Source: Chitinophagaceae bacterium (GTDB lineage Bacteria > Bacteroidota > Bacteroidia > Chitinophagales > Chitinophagaceae). Taken from it: 64,000 nucleotides of DNA. The position numbers and the translations under genes are program-made. Positions 1-8,011 of this stretch are shown piece by piece. The stretch is taken from positions 257,532-321,531 of the forward strand of contig JALNZE010000002.1 of assembly GCA_023229465.1 (NCBI GenBank), given 5' to 3'. The stretch's first letter is position 1. Every line of letters starts with the position of its first letter. The notes beneath the pieces are model-generated. The model was not told the origin of the DNA and did no database searches. It saw nothing but the letters and a program-made list of their open reading frames with translations.

Positions 1-1019
1 ACGATGGTGGTGCCATGACCAATCCTGGCACGAATACCCACCACGCTTTGTTCTATCCGGCTTGCATGAATGATCGAGCCCTCGGCAATGATCGTTTTTT
101 CGAGGGTGGTTCCACTGATCTTAGCCGGTGGCAACATCCTGGCGCGGCTGTATACCGTTTTATTATTATCAAATAAATTAAAAGGGGGAACTTCCTGGGT
201 TAATGCAAGATTGGCTTCATAGAATGAATGGATATTCCCGATATCAGTCCAGTAACCATCATATTGAAAACTGATTACTTTATAATGAGCAATTGAATCG
301 GGTATTATTTCTTTACCAAAATCTGTAGCAAGCGGATGGGCGGTATTCAACAGATCGTATAATACCTGTTTGCTGAAAATATAAATACCCATCGAAGCCA
401 GGTAAATTCTTCCTTCTTTTTGCATATCGGAACCTGTATCACTGGTCCATTCATGCAAAATATCTTTCTTTGGTTTCTCTATAAATGAAGTGATATAATT
501 TTTATCATCTGTTTTCAATATTCCGAATTCAGGTGCATCACGGTCATCAACCGGAATGGTTGCGATAGAGATATCGGCTCCCTTAGCAATATGCTCCTGC
601 ATCATTTCACTAAAATCCATCTGGTATAATTGATCGCCGCTTAAAATAAGGATATACTCAAATTCAAGATTAGAAATATGACGCAAAGATTGTCTAACCG
701 CGTCAGCGGTACCCTGGAACCAACCCGGATTATCCGGTGTTTGTTCAGCCGCAAGAATATCTACAAACCCGGTACTAAATGCACTAAAGTGATAAGTGTT
801 CTTGATATGTTTGTTCAGCGAAGCGGAATTAAACTGGGTAAGCACGAACATCCGGTTGATGGTGCTGTTAATACAGTTACTGATGGGTATATCTACCAAC
901 CGGTATTTACCGGCAATAGGTACAGCAGGCTTAGACCGGCTAACAGTTAGCGGATATAAACGGCTGCCGGCTCCTCCGCCCAAAATTACTGCTACAACAG
1001 ATTTAGAAAGACTCTTCAT
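1..1019 (-). CDS. glgC: Glucose-1-phosphate adenylyltransferase (3' end beyond window)
   Basis: ADP-glucose pyrophosphorylase makes ADP-glucose from glucose-1-phosphate and ATP, the committed step of bacterial glycogen synthesis. The minus strand is open from an ATG at 1019 to the window edge, about 339 codons. Near the N-terminus is the nucleotidyltransferase loop ILGGGAGSRLYPLT, followed by SKPAVPIAGKYRLVDIPISN and, later, FVDILAAEQT and FIEKP. The last visible residues (VVGIRARIGHGTTI) belong to the left-handed beta-helix of the C-terminal domain, so roughly the last 80 residues lie outside the window. It follows glgA on the same strand with an 86-bp gap, probably as a glgA-glgC operon. 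Family assignment is secure. Confidence 0.95.
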   Translation of the reverse strand, partial: MKSLSKSVVAVILGGGAGSRLYPLTVSRSKPAVPIAGKYRLVDIPISNCINSTINRMFVLTQFNSASLNKHIKNTYHFSAFSTGFVDILAAEQTPDNPGWFQGTADAVRQSLRHISNLEFEYILILSGDQLYQMDFSEMMQEHIAKGADISIATIPVDDRDAPEFGILKTDDKNYITSFIEKPKKDILHEWTSDTGSDMQKEGRIYLASMGIYIFSKQVLYDLLNTAHPLATDFGKEIIPDSIAHYKVISFQYDGYWTDIGNIHSFYEANLALTQEVPPFNLFDNNKTVYSRARMLPPAKISGTTLEKTIIAEGSIIHASRIEQSVVGIRARIGHGTTI

Positions 1020-1105
1020 ATGGGCAATTTATATTTTTTCTGGCTTACACCTTTCGGATTTGAATAATCGAATTTCCAGATTAATGTTACAAAACATTTA
1101 TCAAA

Positions 1106-2521
1106 CTATTGTAAACTTTCATACAAGCGGGTGTACTGGTCCACGGTGCTTTCCCAGCTATGGTCTATCTGCATCATGTACTTACGCATTTTTTTCATAT
1201 GCGCTTTATCAGCATAAACAGACAAGGCACGGCCAATGGAGTAATCCACATCAAATATATCGGCATTATTAAACCGTATACCAAAACCATCGGGGTTGCC
1301 CATATCTACAACCGTATCCTGTAAGCCACCGGTACTTCTAACTATTGGTACCGTTCCATACCGCATGGCATACATTTGGTTTAAGCCACAGGGTTCTACC
1401 CGGCTGGGCATCAATAAAAAATCGGCCCCGGCATACATTTGGTGACTTAAGGTTTCATCATAGCCGATTACCGTATTAAAAATTCCTGTATAGGGCTCGA
1501 CCATTTGCTGAAATGCCCATTCCACCTGGGTATCACCACTGCCCAGCACCAAAAAGCCGGCCTCACCCTGGGTATGGTGTATGGCTGTTTTAATGGCATC
1601 GGGTAAAATATCTGCCGCTTTTTCACCCACCAGTCTTCCAATAAAAACAAAGAGTGGTTTTTCAGGATCCAATCCAAACCGGAGGCATAAACCTTCCTTA
1701 TTTTTTTGTTTACCTTCTGTTACAGTCTCTACATCAAAATGGTCGGAGAGGTATTTATCGGTTGCAGGGTTCCATACTTCATTATCGATCCCATTGAGAA
1801 TACCGGAGCATTTTCCTTTTTCAAATTCGAATAATTTTTCCATTCCATTGGAGTTAACTCTTAACTCATCCATATAACTCCAGCTAACCGTAGTTACTTT
1901 ACCGGCACATTTTACAGCCGAAGCCAGCGGATTGATCTGATCGGCCCATTCCAGCATGCCCCTTTTCCAAAGATCCCACCTGGGTATATACCTGCTTTTA
2001 TCCCAGCCCATCCAACCCTGGTATTGTGCATTATGAATGGTAAAAACAGTGGGGATATTTTTCAGGTGGGCATAATCATAGCAATACTGCATCATAAAGG
2101 GAACAAGCCCTGTATGATGATCATGGCAATGTACCACATCAGGTTGGTGTTCCCAGCTGCTCATCCAGTTAACCAGCGCTATCTGGAAGGCGGTGAACCT
2201 TTCTGCATCATCCTCATACCCATATATCTTTTGCCTGTCCAGCAAGCCATTGATATCTATCAGAAAAAGATCAAACCCAAGTTTATTACTACTTTCTTTA
2301 ATTACTGTGTACTCGAAGAACCAGTTTCCCAAATTAGAGGAGCCCTTAAAATCAACCGTCCAATCATTCGCATACAGGAATTTGGTTCGGTACATGGGCA
2401 TCACCACTTTGGCAATATGTCCGGCTTTTACCTGGTATTTGGGCAGAGCGCCCACCACATCGCCTAAACCGCCCGCTTTGGCAACCGGGTAGCACTCGGC
2501 ACTTATATGAATAATCTCCAT
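1106..2521 (-). CDS. glgA: Glycogen synthase (ADP-glucose type, GT5)
   Basis: Transfers glucose from ADP-glucose to the growing alpha-1,4-glucan. The 471-aa length matches bacterial GlgA. The N-terminal glycosyltransferase-5 domain carries the ADP-glucose-binding motif KAGGLGDV at residues 15-22. The C-terminal GT-B half has EPCGLNQMYAMRYG and the STGGL motif around residues 375-405. The ATG at 2521 directly starts the conserved MEIIHISAECYP segment. It lies upstream of glgC on the same strand and is divergent from the sugar transporter at 2647. The 125-bp divergent region is AT-rich, with no promoter I would defend. Confidence 0.95.
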   Translation of the reverse strand: MEIIHISAECYPVAKAGGLGDVVGALPKYQVKAGHIAKVVMPMYRTKFLYANDWTVDFKGSSNLGNWFFEYTVIKESSNKLGFDLFLIDINGLLDRQKIYGYEDDAERFTAFQIALVNWMSSWEHQPDVVHCHDHHTGLVPFMMQYCYDYAHLKNIPTVFTIHNAQYQGWMGWDKSRYIPRWDLWKRGMLEWADQINPLASAVKCAGKVTTVSWSYMDELRVNSNGMEKLFEFEKGKCSGILNGIDNEVWNPATDKYLSDHFDVETVTEGKQKNKEGLCLRFGLDPEKPLFVFIGRLVGEKAADILPDAIKTAIHHTQGEAGFLVLGSGDTQVEWAFQQMVEPYTGIFNTVIGYDETLSHQMYAGADFLLMPSRVEPCGLNQMYAMRYGTVPIVRSTGGLQDTVVDMGNPDGFGIRFNNADIFDVDYSIGRALSVYADKAHMKKMRKYMMQIDHSWESTVDQYTRLYESLQ

Positions 2522-2646
2522 CTAACTCCTTTTAAAAGATTTCTTTCAAGTTAGTAACTTAAATCATTCCACCAAATTCTCTTTTTAAATTTTTTGATTC
2601 CTTAAATTCTTTATTTTACATCCTGTACCCAAAATCAACGATTGTT

Positions 2647-4254
2647 ATGAACCAAGCCAAACAGCCAACTAATACCGGTGCACTTGCTACACTGGTCATT
2701 GTTTTTTTCTTCTGGGGATTTATTGCTGCCTCCAACAGTATTTTCATCCCATTTTGTAAAACCCATTTCAACCTGAACCAATTTGAGTCGCAACTGATCG
2801 GTTCCGCTTTTTATGGGGCCTATTTTATCGGTTCACTGTTTCTGTTTATCAGTTCCAACATATTGGGTTATGATATTTTAAACAAAATAGGCTACAAGAG
2901 AGGCATCATCTATGGCTTACTGATTTCAGTAGTAGGGGCATTGCTGATTATTCCTTCTGCCAATGCCAATTCTTTCCCGGCCATACTTGCTTCATTTTTT
3001 ATTGTTGCACTTGGCTTTTCATTACAGCAAACGGCTGCCCAACCTTTTGCCATCGTTCTGGGTGACCCATCAACGGGTTCGCACAGACTTAACCTGGGTG
3101 GTAGCATCAACTCATTAGGTACCACACTCGGACCATTGATAGTTAGTTTCTTTTTGTTTGGCACTGCCGATAGTAAGAATGCGGTTGTAACTGTTACCAA
3201 TATCAATGTATTGTATTTGATTGTTGCCGGTGTTTTTGCCGCAGTGGCCATCTTCTTCTTCTTCTCGAAACTACCTGAAGGCAAGAATGATGAAAAATTT
3301 GAAAAAGCCAATAAAGCCGCGGCCTCTTTACTGGTAATGACATTATTGATTGGCGCCATCATTGTGGTAGGACAATTTACAGATGTTCCCAAGCTATCCC
3401 TCTTGCTTATGACCATCGTTTCGGTGGTAGTAGTGTTGTTTTACTCGAATAACAGCGCTATTAAAAATAGTGAAGGCTGGGGCGCCATGAAATACCAACA
3501 ACTTGTTTATGGAATGATCGGAATATTTGTTTATGTAGGGGTGGAAGTAACCATCGATAATAATTTTGGCGCCCTTTTAAAAACACCGGGGTACTTAACA
3601 GATCTGGGACTTGATGAAAGTAAAATATCCAAATACGTTTCCTTATACTGGGGCAGTTTAATGATTGGCCGGTGGACAGGCGCCATTAGTGTTTTTAATT
3701 TGAAAGGTATTACCAAAAAAATTATGATGATTCTTGTTCCGTTCATCGCTTTTGCCGTGGTACTAGGCGTTAGTAAAGTATATGGCAATGATATTACTGA
3801 CCTTTATGGTTATGCTATTTGGATAGCGATTGCCATTGCAGCTTTCTTTTTTGGTCAGGAAAAACCTGTGAAAACATTAGTGGCTGTATCCACACTGGCC
3901 ACCATTGCCATGCTGGTAGGGGTATTTACAAATGGTATTATTTCTGTATATGCTTTTATGGCTGGCGGCTTATGCTGTTCTGTTATGTGGCCCTGTATTT
4001 TTTCCTTGGGTGTGGGTGGATTAGGAAAATATACCAGCCAGGGTTCTGCATTTTTAATTATGATGATTCTTGGGGGAGCAGTGATACCACCTTTACAAGG
4101 CGCTATTGGCGACAATGCTTCCATTGGCATGCACAACTCCTATTTGCTGGCAGCGGTTGGTTTTGCGCTATTAGCCATACTGGCATTGAAATTAAAAAGC
4201 GTACTGCATGCACAGGGTTTGGATTTTGATGAACAACTGAGCAGCGGACATTAA
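2647..4254 (+). CDS. Sugar MFS transporter (FucP/GluP-like FHS family)
   Basis: Predicted inner-membrane sugar:proton symporter of the fucose/glucose-galactose branch of the major facilitator superfamily. The N-terminus FFFWGFIAASNSIFIPF, the QTAAQPFA segment and the following LGGSINSLGTTLGPL are typical of this branch. At 535 aa it is about 100 residues longer than classic 12-helix FucP-type carriers. The excess comes largely from hydrophobic segments around residues 226-268 and 385-427, so 14-16 membrane spans are likely. The next gene, 23 bp downstream on the same strand, is a ROK sugar kinase, suggesting a transport-then-phosphorylate pair feeding the adjacent glycogen genes. The exact sugar cannot be read from sequence; glucose is the best guess. 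Confidence 0.88.
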   Translation: MNQAKQPTNTGALATLVIVFFFWGFIAASNSIFIPFCKTHFNLNQFESQLIGSAFYGAYFIGSLFLFISSNILGYDILNKIGYKRGIIYGLLISVVGALLIIPSANANSFPAILASFFIVALGFSLQQTAAQPFAIVLGDPSTGSHRLNLGGSINSLGTTLGPLIVSFFLFGTADSKNAVVTVTNINVLYLIVAGVFAAVAIFFFFSKLPEGKNDEKFEKANKAAASLLVMTLLIGAIIVVGQFTDVPKLSLLLMTIVSVVVVLFYSNNSAIKNSEGWGAMKYQQLVYGMIGIFVYVGVEVTIDNNFGALLKTPGYLTDLGLDESKISKYVSLYWGSLMIGRWTGAISVFNLKGITKKIMMILVPFIAFAVVLGVSKVYGNDITDLYGYAIWIAIAIAAFFFGQEKPVKTLVAVSTLATIAMLVGVFTNGIISVYAFMAGGLCCSVMWPCIFSLGVGGLGKYTSQGSAFLIMMILGGAVIPPLQGAIGDNASIGMHNSYLLAAVGFALLAILALKLKSVLHAQGLDFDEQLSSGH

Positions 4255-4277
4255 TTTTCAGTATAATTTATTTGATT

Positions 4278-5282
4278 ATGGCGGACCAGGAAAATTCAAC
4301 GAATATGGCAAGAACAAAACCCAGTTTAGAACAGTTGGCTGTTGGGATAGATATCGGCGGTACAGGAACAAAATTCGGCATTGTTGACAGGCTCGGCAAC
4401 CTGCTATTTTCAAGCGAGATGTCGACCAAAAAACACAAGGAAGTAGAAAGTTTTATTGATGAGCTGCATGCCAACCTTATTCCGATGATTGAGCAGGCCG
4501 GAGGTATAGGCAGAATGAAAGGGATTGGCCTGGGTGCCCCCAATGGCAACTATTATACCGGCACTATTGAGTATGCGCCTAATCTTCCCTGGAAGGGCAT
4601 TTTGCCGCTTGCCAAAATGGTAGAGGATAAATTTAAATTACCTGTTGTACTCACCAATGATGCCAATGCAGCCGCCCTTGGTGAAATGATGTATGGTGCA
4701 GCAAAGGGGATGAAAGATTTTATCCTGATTGCCCTCGGTACCGGTGTGGGTAGTGGTATTGTTGCTAACGGTAAATTAATTTATGGCCATGATGGCTTTG
4801 CCGGTGAGCTGGGCCACACCATCATTATTCCGGACGGAAGAATGCATGATGGCACTGGTAAGAGAGGGTCTCTGGAAAGTTATGCTTCTGCAACGGGCGT
4901 TCGTTTAACAGCGCTCGAATTACTTTCAAAAAGCACGACACCGAGCCTGCTCAGAAAAATTGCCAAAGAAGACCTCGACTCCAAAAAAGTATATGAAGCA
5001 GCCGTAGAAGGTGATGAATTAGCTAAGGAAATTTTTGAATACACCGGAAAAATACTGGGTATGGCATTGGCTAATTTTGTGATGTTCTCCAGTCCGGAAG
5101 CCATCATATTATTTGGTGGTTTAACCAAAGCCGGCGATCTGATTTTAAAACCTACCAGGGAACATATGGAAGCCAACCTGATACAGGTTTTCCAGCACAA
5201 AGTGAAAATACTGGTGAGTCATTTAAAAGAATCTGATGCAGCCATATTGGGGGCGAGTGCACTGGTGTGGGAGTTGAAATAA
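4278..5282 (+). CDS. ROK family sugar kinase (glucokinase-like), zinc cysteines absent
   Basis: Predicted ATP-dependent cytoplasmic hexose kinase of the ROK family, about 334 aa. I start at the ATG at 4278; the two codons before it begin with TTG. The phosphate-binding GIDIGGTGTKFG lies near residue 25, the catalytic aspartate is in LTNDANAAALGE, and the second glycine-rich loop is ALGTGVGSGIV. The zinc-site histidine in GELGH is kept. However, the family CxCGxxGCLE signature reads DGTGKRGSLE, so all three zinc cysteines are replaced while the surrounding fold motif (GSLESYASATGV) persists. It sits 23 bp after the MFS transporter and is probably co-transcribed. Glucose is inferred from context only. 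Confidence 0.88.
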   Translation: MADQENSTNMARTKPSLEQLAVGIDIGGTGTKFGIVDRLGNLLFSSEMSTKKHKEVESFIDELHANLIPMIEQAGGIGRMKGIGLGAPNGNYYTGTIEYAPNLPWKGILPLAKMVEDKFKLPVVLTNDANAAALGEMMYGAAKGMKDFILIALGTGVGSGIVANGKLIYGHDGFAGELGHTIIIPDGRMHDGTGKRGSLESYASATGVRLTALELLSKSTTPSLLRKIAKEDLDSKKVYEAAVEGDELAKEIFEYTGKILGMALANFVMFSSPEAIILFGGLTKAGDLILKPTREHMEANLIQVFQHKVKILVSHLKESDAAILGASALVWELK

Positions 5283-5321
5283 TTAATAATTAAATTATAA
5301 TCAATGGTATAAAACCTTTTG

Positions 5322-6206
5322 TTATAGCAACCCTGCCCCCTTCTTTTTTTCATTCCGCTTAGTTGCCTCTATCATAAATAGAAAAGGTTCACTTCGGCTT
5401 TCGCCGTTGCCATCTGTTTGTATAACAGGTAACCCGGTATCATCTGATGTTTGGAGCGTCCATATAAACTTAACGGGCAGTGAATCCGTTGCACTAAAAG
5501 CCAAACCTGGCCGCCATATATACTGGGTGATCGCTTTTACAGAAACATCAAGCAAAGGTTGGTTACTGCGTAATGCCTGCACCGGTTGCTGGTTGGCTAA
5601 TACTTCAAAAACCTGTAGCCGGTAAGTAGGCAGGTTTTGTGTTTGAGGAATTAAAGGCGTCCATCTGAAAGTAATGGCAGTTTGTGCAGACAGTTTATTT
5701 AAAACAGCATTATTGGCAGGCATGACCAAAATAGGTAATTGTAATGCAGCCATATTAAAAATTTTACATTTGGCAGCCACTAAAGGTTGAAAACCTAAAG
5801 GGCCCTGACCTATCAACTGAACACATAACTGGTAATTATCTGCAGGTAGTTTTCCTGTTCGGTCTAATATTGCTTTGTATTTACCTGTAAAATTCATGAT
5901 TTCCAAAGGCATCACATCTTTACTGAAATAAACCCGGGTGCCTTTGGTAAGTATGATGGGTACTGCTTTGGTAATATCCGTTACGCCAATAACCGTTCCA
6001 TCTATCAGTTTCATTTCCGTTTTAAAAATGGCCTGTTGTGGTATTGAATCTATTTTGGTTACGATAAAGGTTACCATAGCATTTTTCCCCGACCATTCAC
6101 TCAATACGGCTGTTGGGGTGGGTTGTATATTAAGGGTTGTGTTTAATTGTGCATTGGCTGTAAACGCAACTACCAAAAAAAGGGGAAGAGAGATATTTTT
6201 TTTCAT
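5322..6206 (-). CDS. Secreted protein repeating a domain of the 1630-aa giant
   Basis: About 294 aa, starting at the ATG at 6206 because the longer reading begins at TTG and MKKNISLPLFLVVAFTANAQ is a clean signal peptide. No characterised family is recognised. The middle (LPADNYQLCVQ, then KCKIF, then FRWTPLIP, TYRLQVFEV, NQPL, TQYIW) matches, in order, segments in the first 250 residues of the 1630-aa protein of the same operon (APGEYELCVR, KCKAF, FKWTSVVP, TYQLKVWKI, SQPL). The two proteins therefore share an N-terminal beta-sandwich-like domain with a conserved cysteine pair. It is the last gene of the four-gene operon, 50 bp after the barrel gene. An accessory subunit or competitor of the giant is an inference. 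Confidence 0.7.
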   Translation of the reverse strand: MKKNISLPLFLVVAFTANAQLNTTLNIQPTPTAVLSEWSGKNAMVTFIVTKIDSIPQQAIFKTEMKLIDGTVIGVTDITKAVPIILTKGTRVYFSKDVMPLEIMNFTGKYKAILDRTGKLPADNYQLCVQLIGQGPLGFQPLVAAKCKIFNMAALQLPILVMPANNAVLNKLSAQTAITFRWTPLIPQTQNLPTYRLQVFEVLANQQPVQALRSNQPLLDVSVKAITQYIWRPGLAFSATDSLPVKFIWTLQTSDDTGLPVIQTDGNGESRSEPFLFMIEATKRNEKKKGAGLL

Positions 6207-6256
6207 ATATACTGTTTTTTCAGGCAACGATGTACTGATTGTATTACCTGCTATAT

Positions 6257-7987
6257 TTAAAATTTGTATTGCAACCCTGTTCTCACTGAACTTTCCAGAT
6301 AATTAGCACCAATTAAGGGTATTGAGCCAAGTTCATTGCCATATCTGTAATAATTTGTAGAGAAAAAGCTATTCCAGCTTAATTTTTTATTTATCTTCCA
6401 GTCAATAGTACAGGAAACAACCAGGTTATTGTTAGCGGTAAATGTATTGAGTTTGCCAATGGTATATTGTAGTTGTCCCCTAAGCTGAATTTTCTTTTTA
6501 GCCACCGGCATACCCAGGCTGCTGCTTAAGGTAATAAATGTATTCTTAAACGCAGGCATGGTATTGGTAAAATAGAGTACACTAAAGTCTGGTGTTAGTT
6601 CTTTATTAAAATAAACAGGTACATACGTAAGCAATGCCGTATGTGTGTTATTACTGGTGGTGATGCCGGTTATCACATCCCGTTCATCGTACTTACTGTA
6701 ATTATAGCTTACAGTTAAAAGATGTGTCATAGTAGCGGTTGTCCAGGTATACATTGGGCTTATGCCCAAATCATTACTTACATTTTTAATACCAAAAGGG
6801 TTTAAGCCGCTGGCTGTTTGAAAACCAAAATTGTTGTAGTTAATATTCAGGCTAAAACGGTCGTTGAATTGTGTAAACCAGTTAAGGTTGCCAAGGAACT
6901 GGCTGGCCCTTAATGAAGTATTACTAATATTGTTTACACGTTGGCCCATACTGGCCGTAACATTTATTTTATTTTTCCATGTATTGAAACGGGTGTTAAT
7001 AGTATTATCCCAATGATCCGGCTGCATAAAAGGAAAACCGGTTGTTTGATAGCCGGCTCCAATGTATTTGGTAGCATAACTGATGTCCAGGTTTGGCGAC
7101 TTTTTTCCAACGCTCATCTGTCCTGCAAAGTCTTTCGCGGTAGATGTTCTTGCTGCAATAAAGGGTTTGAATGATAAATTATCAGCCCCCGGTATCAATG
7201 GCTGAGTCAAATCCCTGGTAAAAAAACTAAGTGCGGATTCCAGGTTAATAAACCATCCTTTTTTAAAGTATTTATCGAGTATAAAGCTCGTATTAAACCC
7301 TTCCTGGGGTTTGATGGCAAGTGGCGGTGCGGTAACTGAGGTTACCGCGTCTTTTCCTTTAGAAAAATTAAAAGCAACTTTATGGCTGCCCTCAACTTCT
7401 GTTCCTATCTGAAACATGTAATGGGTTCTTTTAAATGCCCCAGTTATTCCTGGCGGTGGTGCAGCCGCGTAGTTAATACCCTGTTGCGAGGTTCCTGTAA
7501 AAAACCTGAACATAAATTTACCGGGATGAAGATTAAAACCTGCCCCAAAAATACCTATATCGCCGGTACTTAAATCGCTGTACTTCAGATATTGCGTACC
7601 CAATAATAATTCTGCCCACTTGTATGCAGGATTGATGCTAAAGTTATTCATGGGATTGGTAAGCCATTGTCCAATACTTTGGTTTTTGAGGCCTGCATAA
7701 GGACCGGCAAAATTGGTGGCCACAGAAGCAAAATTAAAATTGAGCGGAAGGCTGAACTTATTACCAAACTGAAGAGTTGGTGCAAAAAGAAAACGAACCT
7801 GGTTCCATGGGCGGCGGGGCGTGTAAATATTACTGCCGGTTGGTTTAACATTCAGGCCATAGCCTTCATAGGTAATGCCCATGGTGCCGGTGACTTTTAT
7901 AGGAAATTTTTTATTGGTGCTATCTTGTGCACTTAGATTCACAAATCCAAACAAAAAACATATACATATAAGTTTAGTTAGCTTCAT
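6257..7987 (-). CDS. Predicted outer-membrane beta-barrel protein
   Basis: 576 aa with a signal peptide (MKLTKLICICFLFGFVNLSAQ) and a long series of alternating aromatic/polar amphipathic strands. It ends in TGLQYKF, the terminal phenylalanine typical of outer-membrane barrels recognised by BamA. There is no TonB box, plug or POTRA domain. No named family is recognised. It is the third gene of the minus-strand operon headed by the 1630-aa secreted protein, 24 bp downstream of the FN3 protein and 50 bp upstream of the small domain-sharing protein. A role as surface anchor or export pore for the neighbouring secreted proteins is inferred from position only. Confidence 0.65.
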   Translation of the reverse strand: MKLTKLICICFLFGFVNLSAQDSTNKKFPIKVTGTMGITYEGYGLNVKPTGSNIYTPRRPWNQVRFLFAPTLQFGNKFSLPLNFNFASVATNFAGPYAGLKNQSIGQWLTNPMNNFSINPAYKWAELLLGTQYLKYSDLSTGDIGIFGAGFNLHPGKFMFRFFTGTSQQGINYAAAPPPGITGAFKRTHYMFQIGTEVEGSHKVAFNFSKGKDAVTSVTAPPLAIKPQEGFNTSFILDKYFKKGWFINLESALSFFTRDLTQPLIPGADNLSFKPFIAARTSTAKDFAGQMSVGKKSPNLDISYATKYIGAGYQTTGFPFMQPDHWDNTINTRFNTWKNKINVTASMGQRVNNISNTSLRASQFLGNLNWFTQFNDRFSLNINYNNFGFQTASGLNPFGIKNVSNDLGISPMYTWTTATMTHLLTVSYNYSKYDERDVITGITTSNNTHTALLTYVPVYFNKELTPDFSVLYFTNTMPAFKNTFITLSSSLGMPVAKKKIQLRGQLQYTIGKLNTFTANNNLVVSCTIDWKINKKLSWNSFFSTNYYRYGNELGSIPLIGANYLESSVRTGLQYKF

Positions 7988-8011
7988 TTGCCTGGGTTAA
8001 ATATAAAATGA

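Noticed and set aside
796..1272. 158-codon plus-strand frame
   Set aside because: Antisense to glgC and glgA, whose motifs are unmistakable; no conserved features of its own.
2024..2467. 147-codon plus-strand frame
   Set aside because: Antisense to glgA; no homology evident.
5283..5321. AT-rich convergent gap as a terminator
   Set aside because: No inverted repeat followed by a T-tract on either strand.
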